Below, piece by piece: positions 1 to 5,449 of a stretch of DNA of 5,449 nucleotides (within the stretch, counting starts at the first letter, position 1; every line of letters begins with the position of its first letter). Source of the DNA: Gammaproteobacteria bacterium (GTDB lineage Bacteria; Pseudomonadota; Gammaproteobacteria; SZUA-229); contig WTCC01000245.1 in NCBI GenBank assembly GCA_013138755.1, positions 1-5,449 on the forward strand, read 5' to 3'. Below the pieces are notes generated by a model. That model ran no database searches and was not told where the DNA came from. It worked only from the letters and a program-made list of their open reading frames with translations. The position numbers were made by a program, and so were the translations under genes.

Positions 1-11
1 TTTAACGTTAA

Positions 12-1127
12 TTATAAACTTGGCATAAACTGCTCATCATCATTTGAATCACCATCACCGGTAGGATCAAGTATCATTTGCAAACGATAAACCTGTTTAG
101 ATTTTACTGTTCTAGAAAAACCATTCCTGGATGTATAGGGTTTATCAGGTAAAGCATCCGCCCCTCCTTTTAACAACCGACTTATTAATGCAAATATATC
201 ATCGTTTGCATCACCAGCTTCATCTGTAAAAAAGTTATGATCTTCATACACCCATGCACCATCAGAAAAATCAATGTACTTTACTTTTTTTGCGATAGTG
301 AAATCTTTTGTTTGACCCAGGCGTTCTTCACCATTTGCGATACGAGATGACGCCAACACAAAATCATATTGATTTGCCGTAATGTATAAATTTGCTGATT
401 TATTAAGCAGTTCCGGCACCCACTTATGATGATCATCGGAATCTGCATCAGCCTGATGTAAGATGGTATTATCAAATTTGGTAGGTAGCTTATAGCCACT
501 TTCAACAAATGTCTGCAAAACAATATGGCCCAGGCTATGCGTTAAAAAGACTTTTTTTGTATTTGCCGGTAAATGCCTGTATAACAATCGATTAGTAAGT
601 TGAAGCGCGGAATTTAAATCCGGGGCAGAATCTACTGCATTTTTTTGTGCTTGCTTATAATTAACGTAATAGTCTTTAATTAATAAAACAGCATCTTTGC
701 CTAAACCTGAAAATGAGACTGGTAACTTCAGTACATATAATGCAGCCCTTTTTGCATGTTTCCTGATTAGTTTAGTAAACTTGTCTTGCTCCATATAAGG
801 CTGTGACGGCCATGAAAATGCAATGACATTAGCACCATGATTGTCTTCTATTGACTTACATTTTTTTATATTTTTACGTGTGTTTTGATTGTTCCCGTGC
901 GTAAAAAATACCCATGGCTTACGACGATCTGCTGCACTAATTAAATTAAATAAATCCTGTTCCTGACCCTGAGGGTAAATATTTATAGTGTCAGCTGATG
1001 AATTAAGTACATGGGCACAATAGATACCTTTGTTACCTAAATGCTGACCAATTTTATCTGCTGCAACAACGACAGGTGAATCATCTGGCGAAACATGTAA
1101 ATTTCTATTTGTAATTAAAATTATCAT
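12..1127 (-). CDS. DUF900-like alpha/beta hydrolase (putative esterase/lipase)
   Basis: This 371-residue protein has the motif order of a serine alpha/beta hydrolase. A hydrophobic strand leads into THGNN (residues 76-80, the usual oxyanion-hole HG). FSWPSQ follows at 104-109, a signature I associate with DUF900-type hydrolases. The nucleophile elbow THSLGH (196-201) gives Ser198. An acid candidate, Asp227 or Asp229, lies in HQADADSDD, and His297 in DHNFF completes the triad. Thr at the first elbow position replaces the Gly of classical GxSxG, which this branch tolerates. There is no signal peptide or membrane segment. The last 25 residues are rich in Asp and probably disordered. ATG is preceded by GAGGT at 6-base spacing, which supports the start. 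The gene lies downstream of and in the same direction as the DUF2235 hydrolase, separated by 261 bases that contain a palindromic element, so co-transcription is possible but unproven. The substrate is unknown; an ester or lipid is likely from the fold. Confidence 0.87.
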   Translation of the reverse strand: MIILITNRNLHVSPDDSPVVVAADKIGQHLGNKGIYCAHVLNSSADTINIYPQGQEQDLFNLISAADRRKPWVFFTHGNNQNTRKNIKKCKSIEDNHGANVIAFSWPSQPYMEQDKFTKLIRKHAKRAALYVLKLPVSFSGLGKDAVLLIKDYYVNYKQAQKNAVDSAPDLNSALQLTNRLLYRHLPANTKKVFLTHSLGHIVLQTFVESGYKLPTKFDNTILHQADADSDDHHKWVPELLNKSANLYITANQYDFVLASSRIANGEERLGQTKDFTIAKKVKYIDFSDGAWVYEDHNFFTDEAGDANDDIFALISRLLKGGADALPDKPYTSRNGFSRTVKSKQVYRLQMILDPTGDGDSNDDEQFMPSL

Positions 1128-1133
1128 TTATTT

Positions 1134-1138
1134 ACCTC
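1134..1138 (-). promoter_or_regulatory. Ribosome binding site of the DUF900-like hydrolase
   Basis: On the minus strand GAGGT lies 6 bases before ATG (1127-1125). It is a good match to the anti-Shine-Dalgarno complement and fixes the start of the downstream hydrolase. Confidence 0.7.
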
Positions 1139-1252
1139 AGTAATCTCTATCAAAATCATGCTATTTCTATTTGCAAACATCTTGCAGATCATCATTAAAA
1201 CACTTGCATAAAAAATTATCCGGGAACTTTTATACTATCCGAGACATGAATT

Positions 1253-1342
1253 GGTACCCGTCGCCTGAGACACGCTTTAAATACGTCCATGTACGCTCGG
1301 ATGCCGCATCCACGCGGCATATGGTCTCAGGCAACGGGTCCC
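1253..1342 (-). repeat. Palindromic MITE-like intergenic element, copy A
   Basis: This is a 90-base element. Its outer arms, 1253-1271 and 1324-1342, are inverted repeats matching at 17 of 19 positions and end inward in GAGAC/GTCTC. Weaker complementarity extends about 5 bases outward. Inside is a perfect 7-bp hairpin (ATGCCGC 1301-1307 with GCGGCAT 1314-1320, loop ATCCAC). Read on the minus strand, the core runs GAGAC, hairpin, TACATGGACGTATTTA, GCGTGTCTC. It aligns with the core of copy B (3218-3338) at about 39 of 60 positions by hand, with one internal gap. The arms of the two copies are unrelated. ATT occurs directly on both outer sides (1250-1252 and 1343-1345), a possible but weak target duplication. 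The element lies between the two hydrolase genes and could form a structure in their transcript. There is no coding content, so a mobile non-autonomous repeat or a structured RNA element are both possible. Confidence 0.75.
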
Positions 1343-1388
1343 ATTCCATACCTCTAACAGTTAACGGGACAGCAGTGAAATAGTTACT

Positions 1389-2942
1389 TTATAAAACACG
1401 TTTTATTGTTAGCCGAACACTTCCATGATTATTGTCATAGAGACTCCATACATCATTGGGAAAGCAATAAAGATAACCTGAACTAGAAACACTCAATGGC
1501 TTTGCTGCTTTAGTATAATCAACCAAATTCACATATTGATGTGGTCTCGCACTACCGTCATTAGATACTGCATTATCTTTTCCACCATCATTTGTGATAG
1601 CGCCGACGAGGGTAAACCAGGGCATAGATTCCACCCGTTTTGTGCCAAGAAAATCGGTTGATTCATTCTTTGACAGTTTTTTGAAAATAGTTTCAAACTT
1701 GCCTAAAAACGATGATGTCGCACGAATAACATCACCTGTTGTCAACTTGCCATCTTCTGTGCCTTTCCAGTCACAACTATCTTTGCTGTCCTGCCATTTA
1801 CCTGTAGCAGAGAAAATATACTGACTATCGGCTTCTAAATAAACAGAAGTATTGTTCCAGCGGGTGCCTGCAAAAACATCAACCGTATATGACTCACCTT
1901 TTTTCAGCACCCTGGTTGGATGATATGCAGAATATTCGATAGGTGAAACACTCTGGCGCTGCATGCCACTTGTGTGAAACAGGTGATCATTTTCCGGAAT
2001 CATCGCTGCTACATTACGAGGCCGGGATCGTAGCTTTGCAAATACACCTTTGTAAGAATTGTGTAATACACCCAGTGGATTATCCCTGATGTTTTGCGCT
2101 ACTTCCGCTCTAAATTCAAGGCCAACATCCCCGCTTTCTGCCATCATCCATTTCAGCGCACCGTTGGAGAGACCACAATTGGCATAACCACCACCGACAT
2201 CACAGTGTGCACCCGGAAACCAGACCTCTTTAGCATCTTTATGCTTGCCTGCATTTTCCCAACGGGTAATGCTGAAACTGGAACGCACTTCATCAATGGC
2301 CATGGCATGCCGGGCATATTTAACATTTGCACCCAGAGAAGTGTTATGAAATTGCCACTTTTCCCTGTCGTCAAATAAATTAAATATTTCCAGGTCATCA
2401 GGCACACCTAAAGCACCAACGGTATCCCATACACCAATAAAATAAATAGGAAGTTTTACTGTGCTCTTATTGATAAAAGCCCAGGCAGATTCTGCCCATT
2501 TGCTGCGTGCGGCATCTTTACGATATCCACCTTCATATACTTTTTTAACGCGCGCCCATGAATCATCAGACTTCACTTTACGCAAATCAAGTAATCCTTT
2601 ACTTAACATGCCACTCAGGCTTCGAACAGTAAACGCACCACGGCTAAAGCCGAACAAATATATCTCATCGCCTTTTTCATAATTGTTAGCCAACCAGTGA
2701 TAAGCACTACAAATATGCCGACCAATACCTGCACCTATGGCACCACCCATTACAGAATCAATAATACCCGTATCCTCACCACCTACACCAGGATGATAAT
2801 ATTTCAGTTGCTCCACGTCATCAGCACCACGCTCTGCTATAGCATTGTAAATTTTAACTACATTGGTGGGTGCAGCAATTCCATTGTCTTCCTGTTCAGG
2901 ATTATTCCATGTGCCATCACAGCATACGATAAGTCGTTTCAA
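1389..2942 (-). CDS. DUF2235 (Tle1-like) hydrolase with C-terminal LecA-like domain
   Basis: This protein has 517 residues from the preferred TTG start at 2942. The DUF2235 alpha/beta hydrolase domain spans about residues 1-345. It contains VCCDGTWNN (6-14), the nucleophile elbow GFSRGA with Ser100, GVWDTVGALGVP with Asp173, and WFPGAHCDVGGGY with His246 and Asp248. These are the conserved blocks of the family that includes Tle1 phospholipases of type VI secretion systems, so a phospholipase or related ester hydrolase is expected. From about residue 353 to the end there is a beta-rich region resembling Pseudomonas LecA (PA-IL). WNNTSVYLEADSQYIFSATG matches the first strands, and NDVWSLYDNNHGS (496-508) matches the LecA calcium loop, keeping Asp497, Asn504 and Asn505. 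There is no signal peptide. A nearer-upstream TTG (2948) directly abuts AAAAGGAG, so the second TTG with 6-base spacing is the better start. No VgrG, PAAR or immunity gene is adjacent. I am sure of DUF2235 and moderately sure of the lectin-like domain. Confidence 0.92.
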   Translation of the reverse strand: MKRLIVCCDGTWNNPEQEDNGIAAPTNVVKIYNAIAERGADDVEQLKYYHPGVGGEDTGIIDSVMGGAIGAGIGRHICSAYHWLANNYEKGDEIYLFGFSRGAFTVRSLSGMLSKGLLDLRKVKSDDSWARVKKVYEGGYRKDAARSKWAESAWAFINKSTVKLPIYFIGVWDTVGALGVPDDLEIFNLFDDREKWQFHNTSLGANVKYARHAMAIDEVRSSFSITRWENAGKHKDAKEVWFPGAHCDVGGGYANCGLSNGALKWMMAESGDVGLEFRAEVAQNIRDNPLGVLHNSYKGVFAKLRSRPRNVAAMIPENDHLFHTSGMQRQSVSPIEYSAYHPTRVLKKGESYTVDVFAGTRWNNTSVYLEADSQYIFSATGKWQDSKDSCDWKGTEDGKLTTGDVIRATSSFLGKFETIFKKLSKNESTDFLGTKRVESMPWFTLVGAITNDGGKDNAVSNDGSARPHQYVNLVDYTKAAKPLSVSSSGYLYCFPNDVWSLYDNNHGSVRLTIKRVL

Positions 2943-2948
2943 AATCAA

Positions 2949-2956
2949 CTCCTTTT
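2949..2956 (-). promoter_or_regulatory. Strong Shine-Dalgarno that decides the DUF2235 start
   Basis: On the minus strand AAAAGGAG is followed by TTGATTTTGAAA. The first TTG (2948-2946) touches the Shine-Dalgarno and leaves no spacing. The second (2942-2940) is 6 bases away, the normal distance. An in-frame TAA at 2957-2955 rules out any start further upstream, so the gene must use a TTG. Confidence 0.7.
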
Positions 2957-3044
2957 ATAATTATTATAAATTTGTAAATACTGGCATTATGAAAATAATT
3001 TTATCAGTAAGCCACTTATTTTTATTCTTCGATCATACCTTCTG

Positions 3045-3062
3045 CAAACTCAAAAGTTTGAG
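3045..3062. repeat. Overlapping short palindromes
   Basis: CAAACT-CAAA-AGTTTG (3045-3060) and CTCAAA-AG-TTTGAG (3049-3062) are two perfect 6-bp-arm inverted repeats that share bases. They lie about 105 bases upstream of the DUF2235 start. They could be an operator or chance in AT-rich DNA. No T-run follows on either strand, so a terminator is unlikely. Confidence 0.35.
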
Positions 3063-3169
3063 AACCCATTCCATGTATTACCAGAATAGCCAACTTTGTA
3101 TTATTAGATAAGATCAGGAACTCTACACCTAATCATTTATAAAATGCAAATTAGAGATTTATGATTTAC

Positions 3170-3178
3170 TTATCCACA
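3170..3178 (+). promoter_or_regulatory. Consensus DnaA box (isolated)
   Basis: TTATCCACA is identical to the strongest DnaA-binding 9-mer known from E. coli oriC. A one-mismatch copy in the opposite orientation, TGTGGAAAA, lies at 3304-3312 inside element B. No cluster of boxes, no AT-rich unwinding array and no dnaA/dnaN neighbours are present, so this is not an origin on this evidence. It may be chance or a DnaA regulatory site. Confidence 0.3.
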
Positions 3179-3217
3179 TTCAGAAAACAGGAAACAACAA
3201 GTATAGAACAATTAATC

Positions 3218-3338
3218 GTTGCAAAAGTATTCATCGTCATTTGGTTTCGAGACTGTCGGCAGCATGGACGCTAACGTCAAGCCTGCAGGGAGTATTTACC
3301 GCGTGTGGAAAACAAATGACGATGAATATTTATGCAAC
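3218..3338 (+). repeat. Palindromic MITE-like intergenic element, copy B
   Basis: This is a 121-base element. The outer arms 3218-3243 and 3313-3338 are inverted repeats at 24 of 26 positions, including an unbroken 16-bp match. Weaker pairing continues inward to 3253/3303, giving 31 of 36. Between them lies a core starting GAGAC (3249-3253) and ending GCGTGTGG (3301-3308). It holds a small hairpin AGC-ATGGAC-GCT (3261-3272), a self-complementary CCTGCAGG (3282-3289) and GTATTTA (3292-3298). The core matches that of copy A (1253-1342, reverse orientation) in length and in about 39 of 60 positions, while the arms share nothing with those of copy A. No target-site duplication is clear. The element sits in the divergent gap about 170 bases upstream of the EEP gene. 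It is not terminator-like, because no U-tract follows either arm. Confidence 0.8.
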
Positions 3339-3394
3339 ACTTTATAGTAATGATAGTAATGGACAGCCATATTATCGACGGTGATTTTTTTATA

Positions 3395-3422
3395 TTGCAC
3401 GCTGTTTTTAATCGAGAATAAT
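3395..3422 (+). promoter_or_regulatory. Weak sigma70-like promoter candidate for the EEP-kinase operon
   Basis: TTGCAC (3395-3400) and AATAAT (3417-3422) are separated by 16 bases and lie about 90 bases upstream of the EEP start. The -10 matches 5 of 6 consensus bases and the -35 only 3 of 6. A second -10-like CATAAT lies at 3428-3433. In AT-rich DNA this is weak evidence. Confidence 0.2.
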
Positions 3423-3511
3423 CATGACATAATGCATAAAAGTCGGCTATCATGAATAATGCTTGTCTGGCTGCAGTAATTTAAGATAACAATCGTAAGC
3501 AAACAGAAAAT

Positions 3512-4492
3512 ATGACTATGGAATATTTTATCGCCTGGTGGAATCTTGAAAACTTGTTCGATGTCGCGAATTCAACTGACCGACCTGAATGGTTACAGAA
3601 GAAGCTTAAAAGTGAGTTAGTCGGCTGGAACAACACAGTATTAAACAATAAGCTAAAACAACTTGCGTCAATTATCTCGCAGATGAATAACAACAACGGG
3701 CCAGACCTTCTAGGGGTTTGCGAAGTTGAAAATAAAACGGTACTGGAAAAACTGGTTGATGCGCTGGCATTCACTGGAAGAAATTATGCTGTCGTACATT
3801 CTGATACCGGGGATGCCAGAGGCATTGATGTCGCTTTTATCTACGATAATGACCTGTTCAAAAAACCAGCAAAAAAAGATATCTTTTCACATGTAGTGGT
3901 CAAACGAAATGCCACACGGGACATTGTTCAGGTCAATTTTCAAACTAAATCGCAGCAGAAAAATGATTTAGTGGTTCTTGGTAATCACTGGCCGAGCAAA
4001 CTTGGCGGTGACCTTGAAACCGAGCCTTATCGTATTATCGCTGCTGAAACCATGAGTTACTGGATAGAGCGAATTTACGCAAACTTTGAAAAAGAGGTCC
4101 CAATCATTGTGATGGGCGATTTTAATGATGAACCATTTAATCGTTCCATCACCCATTATGCACTGGGACTTAAAGATTCATCAAAAGTTAAATCGAAACG
4201 ATCACGCAAGCCGTATCTATACAACCTGATGTGGCCGTTACAAAATGATCAAAGTGGTACGCATTATTATAACAGCTGGGGCATGCTCGACCAGATCCTG
4301 GTCAACCGCCCGTTATTAAGAAAAGAAAGCCAGCTTCAGCTGGTCAGTGATTCATGCCAGATTTTCAAGACCAGTGACATGCTAAAGTCCAGCAAACCGA
4401 GGCGATTCAGTCGTCCTTCTGCTGGCCGCAACTTCGACCCGAGCGGGTTTAGCGACCATTTACCGGTCACCGTTAAACTGTTTGAACTTTGA
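3512..4492 (+). CDS. Endonuclease/exonuclease/phosphatase (EEP) family protein
   Basis: This 326-residue protein is a complete member of the metal-dependent EEP superfamily (DNase I, exonuclease III, phosphoinositide phosphatase and sphingomyelinase relatives). The catalytic blocks appear in the expected order: WWNLENLF (9-16) with Asn11, GVCEVEN (68-74) with the metal-binding Glu71, a GIDVAFIYD strand (104-112), GNHWPS (157-162) with His159, GDFND (202-206) with Asp203 and Asn205, MLDQIL (258-263) and FSDHLP (313-318) with Asp315-His316. A basic stretch at 224-233 and another near 292-306 could contact a polyanion. There is no signal peptide, so it is probably cytoplasmic. The only start compatible with the upstream in-frame stop is ATG 3512 or the in-frame ATG at 3518. 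Neither has a good Shine-Dalgarno. Its stop overlaps the kinase start, indicating one operon. The fold tells phosphodiester or phosphomonoester hydrolysis; it does not tell whether the substrate is nucleic acid, lipid or a small molecule. Confidence 0.92.
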   Translation: MTMEYFIAWWNLENLFDVANSTDRPEWLQKKLKSELVGWNNTVLNNKLKQLASIISQMNNNNGPDLLGVCEVENKTVLEKLVDALAFTGRNYAVVHSDTGDARGIDVAFIYDNDLFKKPAKKDIFSHVVVKRNATRDIVQVNFQTKSQQKNDLVVLGNHWPSKLGGDLETEPYRIIAAETMSYWIERIYANFEKEVPIIVMGDFNDEPFNRSITHYALGLKDSSKVKSKRSRKPYLYNLMWPLQNDQSGTHYYNSWGMLDQILVNRPLLRKESQLQLVSDSCQIFKTSDMLKSSKPRRFSRPSAGRNFDPSGFSDHLPVTVKLFEL

Positions 4493-5449
4493 CATATTAT
4501 TTAGCCATAGATCAGGGCACCCATGCCAGTCGCGCCTGTTTGTTTGATGAAGCGGGTGAGCTTGTTTGTGAGTACACTAAAAAAATAAAAATCAGGCGCA
4601 TCAGTGACAGTCATATCGAGCAGGATGCGAATGAAATTCTTGACTCGGTTAATGAAGTTGTAACAAAACTACTGCATGAGGCAGGTACTCAACAAACCAT
4701 TGTGGCATGTGGTTTTGCTATACAACGCTCGTCTGTGGTTGCCTGGAAAAACGACGGCACTGTTATCAGCCCGGTTCTGAGCTGGCAGGATACACGCGGT
4801 AAACAACAACTGGTAGACCTGGATAAGCATAAAGCCGAGATTCAACGACTTTCCGGTTTGCCTTTATCGGCACACTATGGTGCCAGCAAATTACACTACT
4901 TACTGAATAAAACAAAGTCCCAACTTACTACGCTGGACACACTCCGACTGTCACCACTGATCAGTTACTTACTGTTCCATATTCTCGAAGGACATCCCTA
5001 TATTGTCGATCACAGCAATGCCCAGCGCACGCAGTTGTTTGACCTGGCAAAACTGAGCTGGTCAACGCGCCTTACTGATCTATTCAACATACCAATGCAG
5101 GTATTACCTGACTGTGTACCTGTATTAAAAAATACTGATACTCCACACGGAAAACTGGCAGGGACAGAAATTCCAGTAAACGCCATCAGCGGAGATCAGA
5201 ATGCCGCAATTTTTGGTGCCGGATTATTAAAACCTGAAACCGCATTGGTGAACTTTGGAACGGGCGCATTTGTATTACGTTTACTCACTCACTACAGGGC
5301 GAGTGAAAAACAGCTCAGTGGTATTGCCTGTTCTGATCACAACACGGTTCAGTATGTTCGCGAAGCGACCATCAATGGCGCCGCCAGTGCGCTAACATGG
5401 CTGGAAAAAAAACATCAGGTAAGTGATGTATTGAAGCAATTACCCGCAT
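4489..5449 (+). CDS. FGGY-family carbohydrate kinase, glycerol-kinase-like (3' truncated)
   Basis: The open frame covers 320 codons without a stop to the window edge; family members have about 500 residues, so the C-terminal third is missing. It is expected to phosphorylate a polyol or sugar with ATP. The N-terminus YLAIDQGTHASRA (4-16) is the phosphate-1/catalytic loop with Asp8. IQRSS (78-82), LSWQDTRG (97-104), HYGASK (129-134), SGDQNAAIFG (234-243) with catalytic-base Asp236, and NFGTGAFVL (255-263) follow in GlpK order. Compared with E. coli GlpK, Arg83, Trp103, Tyr135, Asp245 and Phe270 are kept as Arg80, Trp99, Tyr130, Asp236 and Phe261, but Glu84 is Ser81, so glycerol may not be the substrate. 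The start is TTG 4489. A TGA lies in frame at 4483-4485 and no other start codon precedes the essential DQGT motif. The TTGA overlap with the EEP stop and the lack of a clear Shine-Dalgarno suggest translational coupling. Confidence 0.9.
   Translation, partial: MTYYLAIDQGTHASRACLFDEAGELVCEYTKKIKIRRISDSHIEQDANEILDSVNEVVTKLLHEAGTQQTIVACGFAIQRSSVVAWKNDGTVISPVLSWQDTRGKQQLVDLDKHKAEIQRLSGLPLSAHYGASKLHYLLNKTKSQLTTLDTLRLSPLISYLLFHILEGHPYIVDHSNAQRTQLFDLAKLSWSTRLTDLFNIPMQVLPDCVPVLKNTDTPHGKLAGTEIPVNAISGDQNAAIFGAGLLKPETALVNFGTGAFVLRLLTHYRASEKQLSGIACSDHNTVQYVREATINGAASALTWLEKKHQVSDVLKQLPA

Larger units (their letters stand above)
2957..3511. other. Divergent intergenic region without genes
   Basis: This gap lies between the divergently transcribed DUF2235 hydrolase and EEP genes. 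It is AT-rich except for the core of palindromic element B (3218-3338). It also contains overlapping short palindromes at 3045-3062, an exact DnaA-box consensus at 3170-3178 and a weak promoter candidate at 3395-3422. Both gene promoters should lie here. Open frames across it on either strand have no ribosome binding site or recognisable protein features, and I see no gene in it. Confidence 0.7.

Noticed and set aside
2..11. TTAACGTTAA palindrome just after the DUF900-like gene
   Set aside because: A 10-base AT-rich palindrome at the window edge is expected by chance and cannot be evaluated without flanking sequence.
1171..1383. 70-codon plus-strand open frame between the hydrolases
   Set aside because: It has no ribosome binding site, runs straight through palindromic element A, and its translation has no protein-like motif; it is a by-product of the GC-rich element.
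1391..1406. ATAAAA-CACG-TTTTAT inverted repeat at the end of the DUF2235 gene as a terminator
   Set aside because: The stem is pure AT, lies within the last codons, and would be too weak to terminate transcription.
2094..2378. Antisense open frame inside the DUF2235 gene
   Set aside because: It is a shadow of the conserved hydrolase coding sequence; the opposite strand carries the recognisable GxSxG and HCDVGGGY motifs.
2863..3111. Plus-strand open frame spanning the DUF2235 start and the gap
   Set aside because: It overlaps the well-supported DUF2235 N-terminus antisense, has no Shine-Dalgarno and low-complexity AT-driven composition.
3218..3338. Rho-independent terminator or integron attC site
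   Set aside because: No U-tract follows either arm, the interior is far too long for a terminator loop, and the attC core motifs (GTTRRRY with matching RYYYAAC and nearby cassette genes) are not organised as required.
3481..3774. Minus-strand open frame over the EEP start
   Set aside because: It overlaps the conserved EEP N-terminal motifs in antisense and shows no independent signal.

Overview
The window looks like chromosomal DNA of a gammaproteobacterium of moderate to low GC. The evidence is indirect: good Shine-Dalgarno sequences, glycerol-kinase-type and EEP-type proteins of proteobacterial character, and two intergenic palindromic elements of a kind I associate with marine and environmental Gammaproteobacteria. 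No rRNA, tRNA, CRISPR array, transposase or phage gene is visible, and the taxonomic call is tentative.

Layout. The left half (12-2942) carries two genes on the minus strand. The upstream one (1389-2942) encodes a DUF2235 serine hydrolase, the family that includes Tle1-type type VI phospholipase effectors. It has a C-terminal beta-rich domain that resembles the LecA/PA-IL galactose lectin. Downstream of it, after a 261-base gap, is a second, unrelated alpha/beta hydrolase (12-1127) similar to the DUF900 type. The right half runs on the plus strand. A complete endonuclease/exonuclease/phosphatase (EEP) family enzyme (3512-4492) overlaps, through a TTGA junction, an FGGY carbohydrate kinase. 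The kinase starts at TTG 4489 and runs off the right edge.

The gap between the two hydrolases and the gap between the divergent gene pairs each hold one copy of the same palindromic element (1253-1342 and 3218-3338, opposite orientations). The two copies share a core of about 60 bases bounded by GAGAC and GTGT. Each core is enclosed by a long inverted repeat, but the repeat arms of one copy are unrelated to those of the other. This shared core with private, self-complementary arms is the least ordinary structure in the window.

How the parts may work together. The two hydrolases could be a lipid- or ester-directed pair, possibly orphan secreted effectors, but no VgrG, PAAR, adaptor or immunity gene is in view. 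The EEP enzyme and kinase are almost certainly co-translated, so they may serve one pathway, for example release of a polyol or sugar from a phosphodiester followed by its phosphorylation. That is inference; neither substrate can be read from the sequence. The kinase keeps most glycerol-contacting residues of GlpK but has Ser in place of the key Glu.
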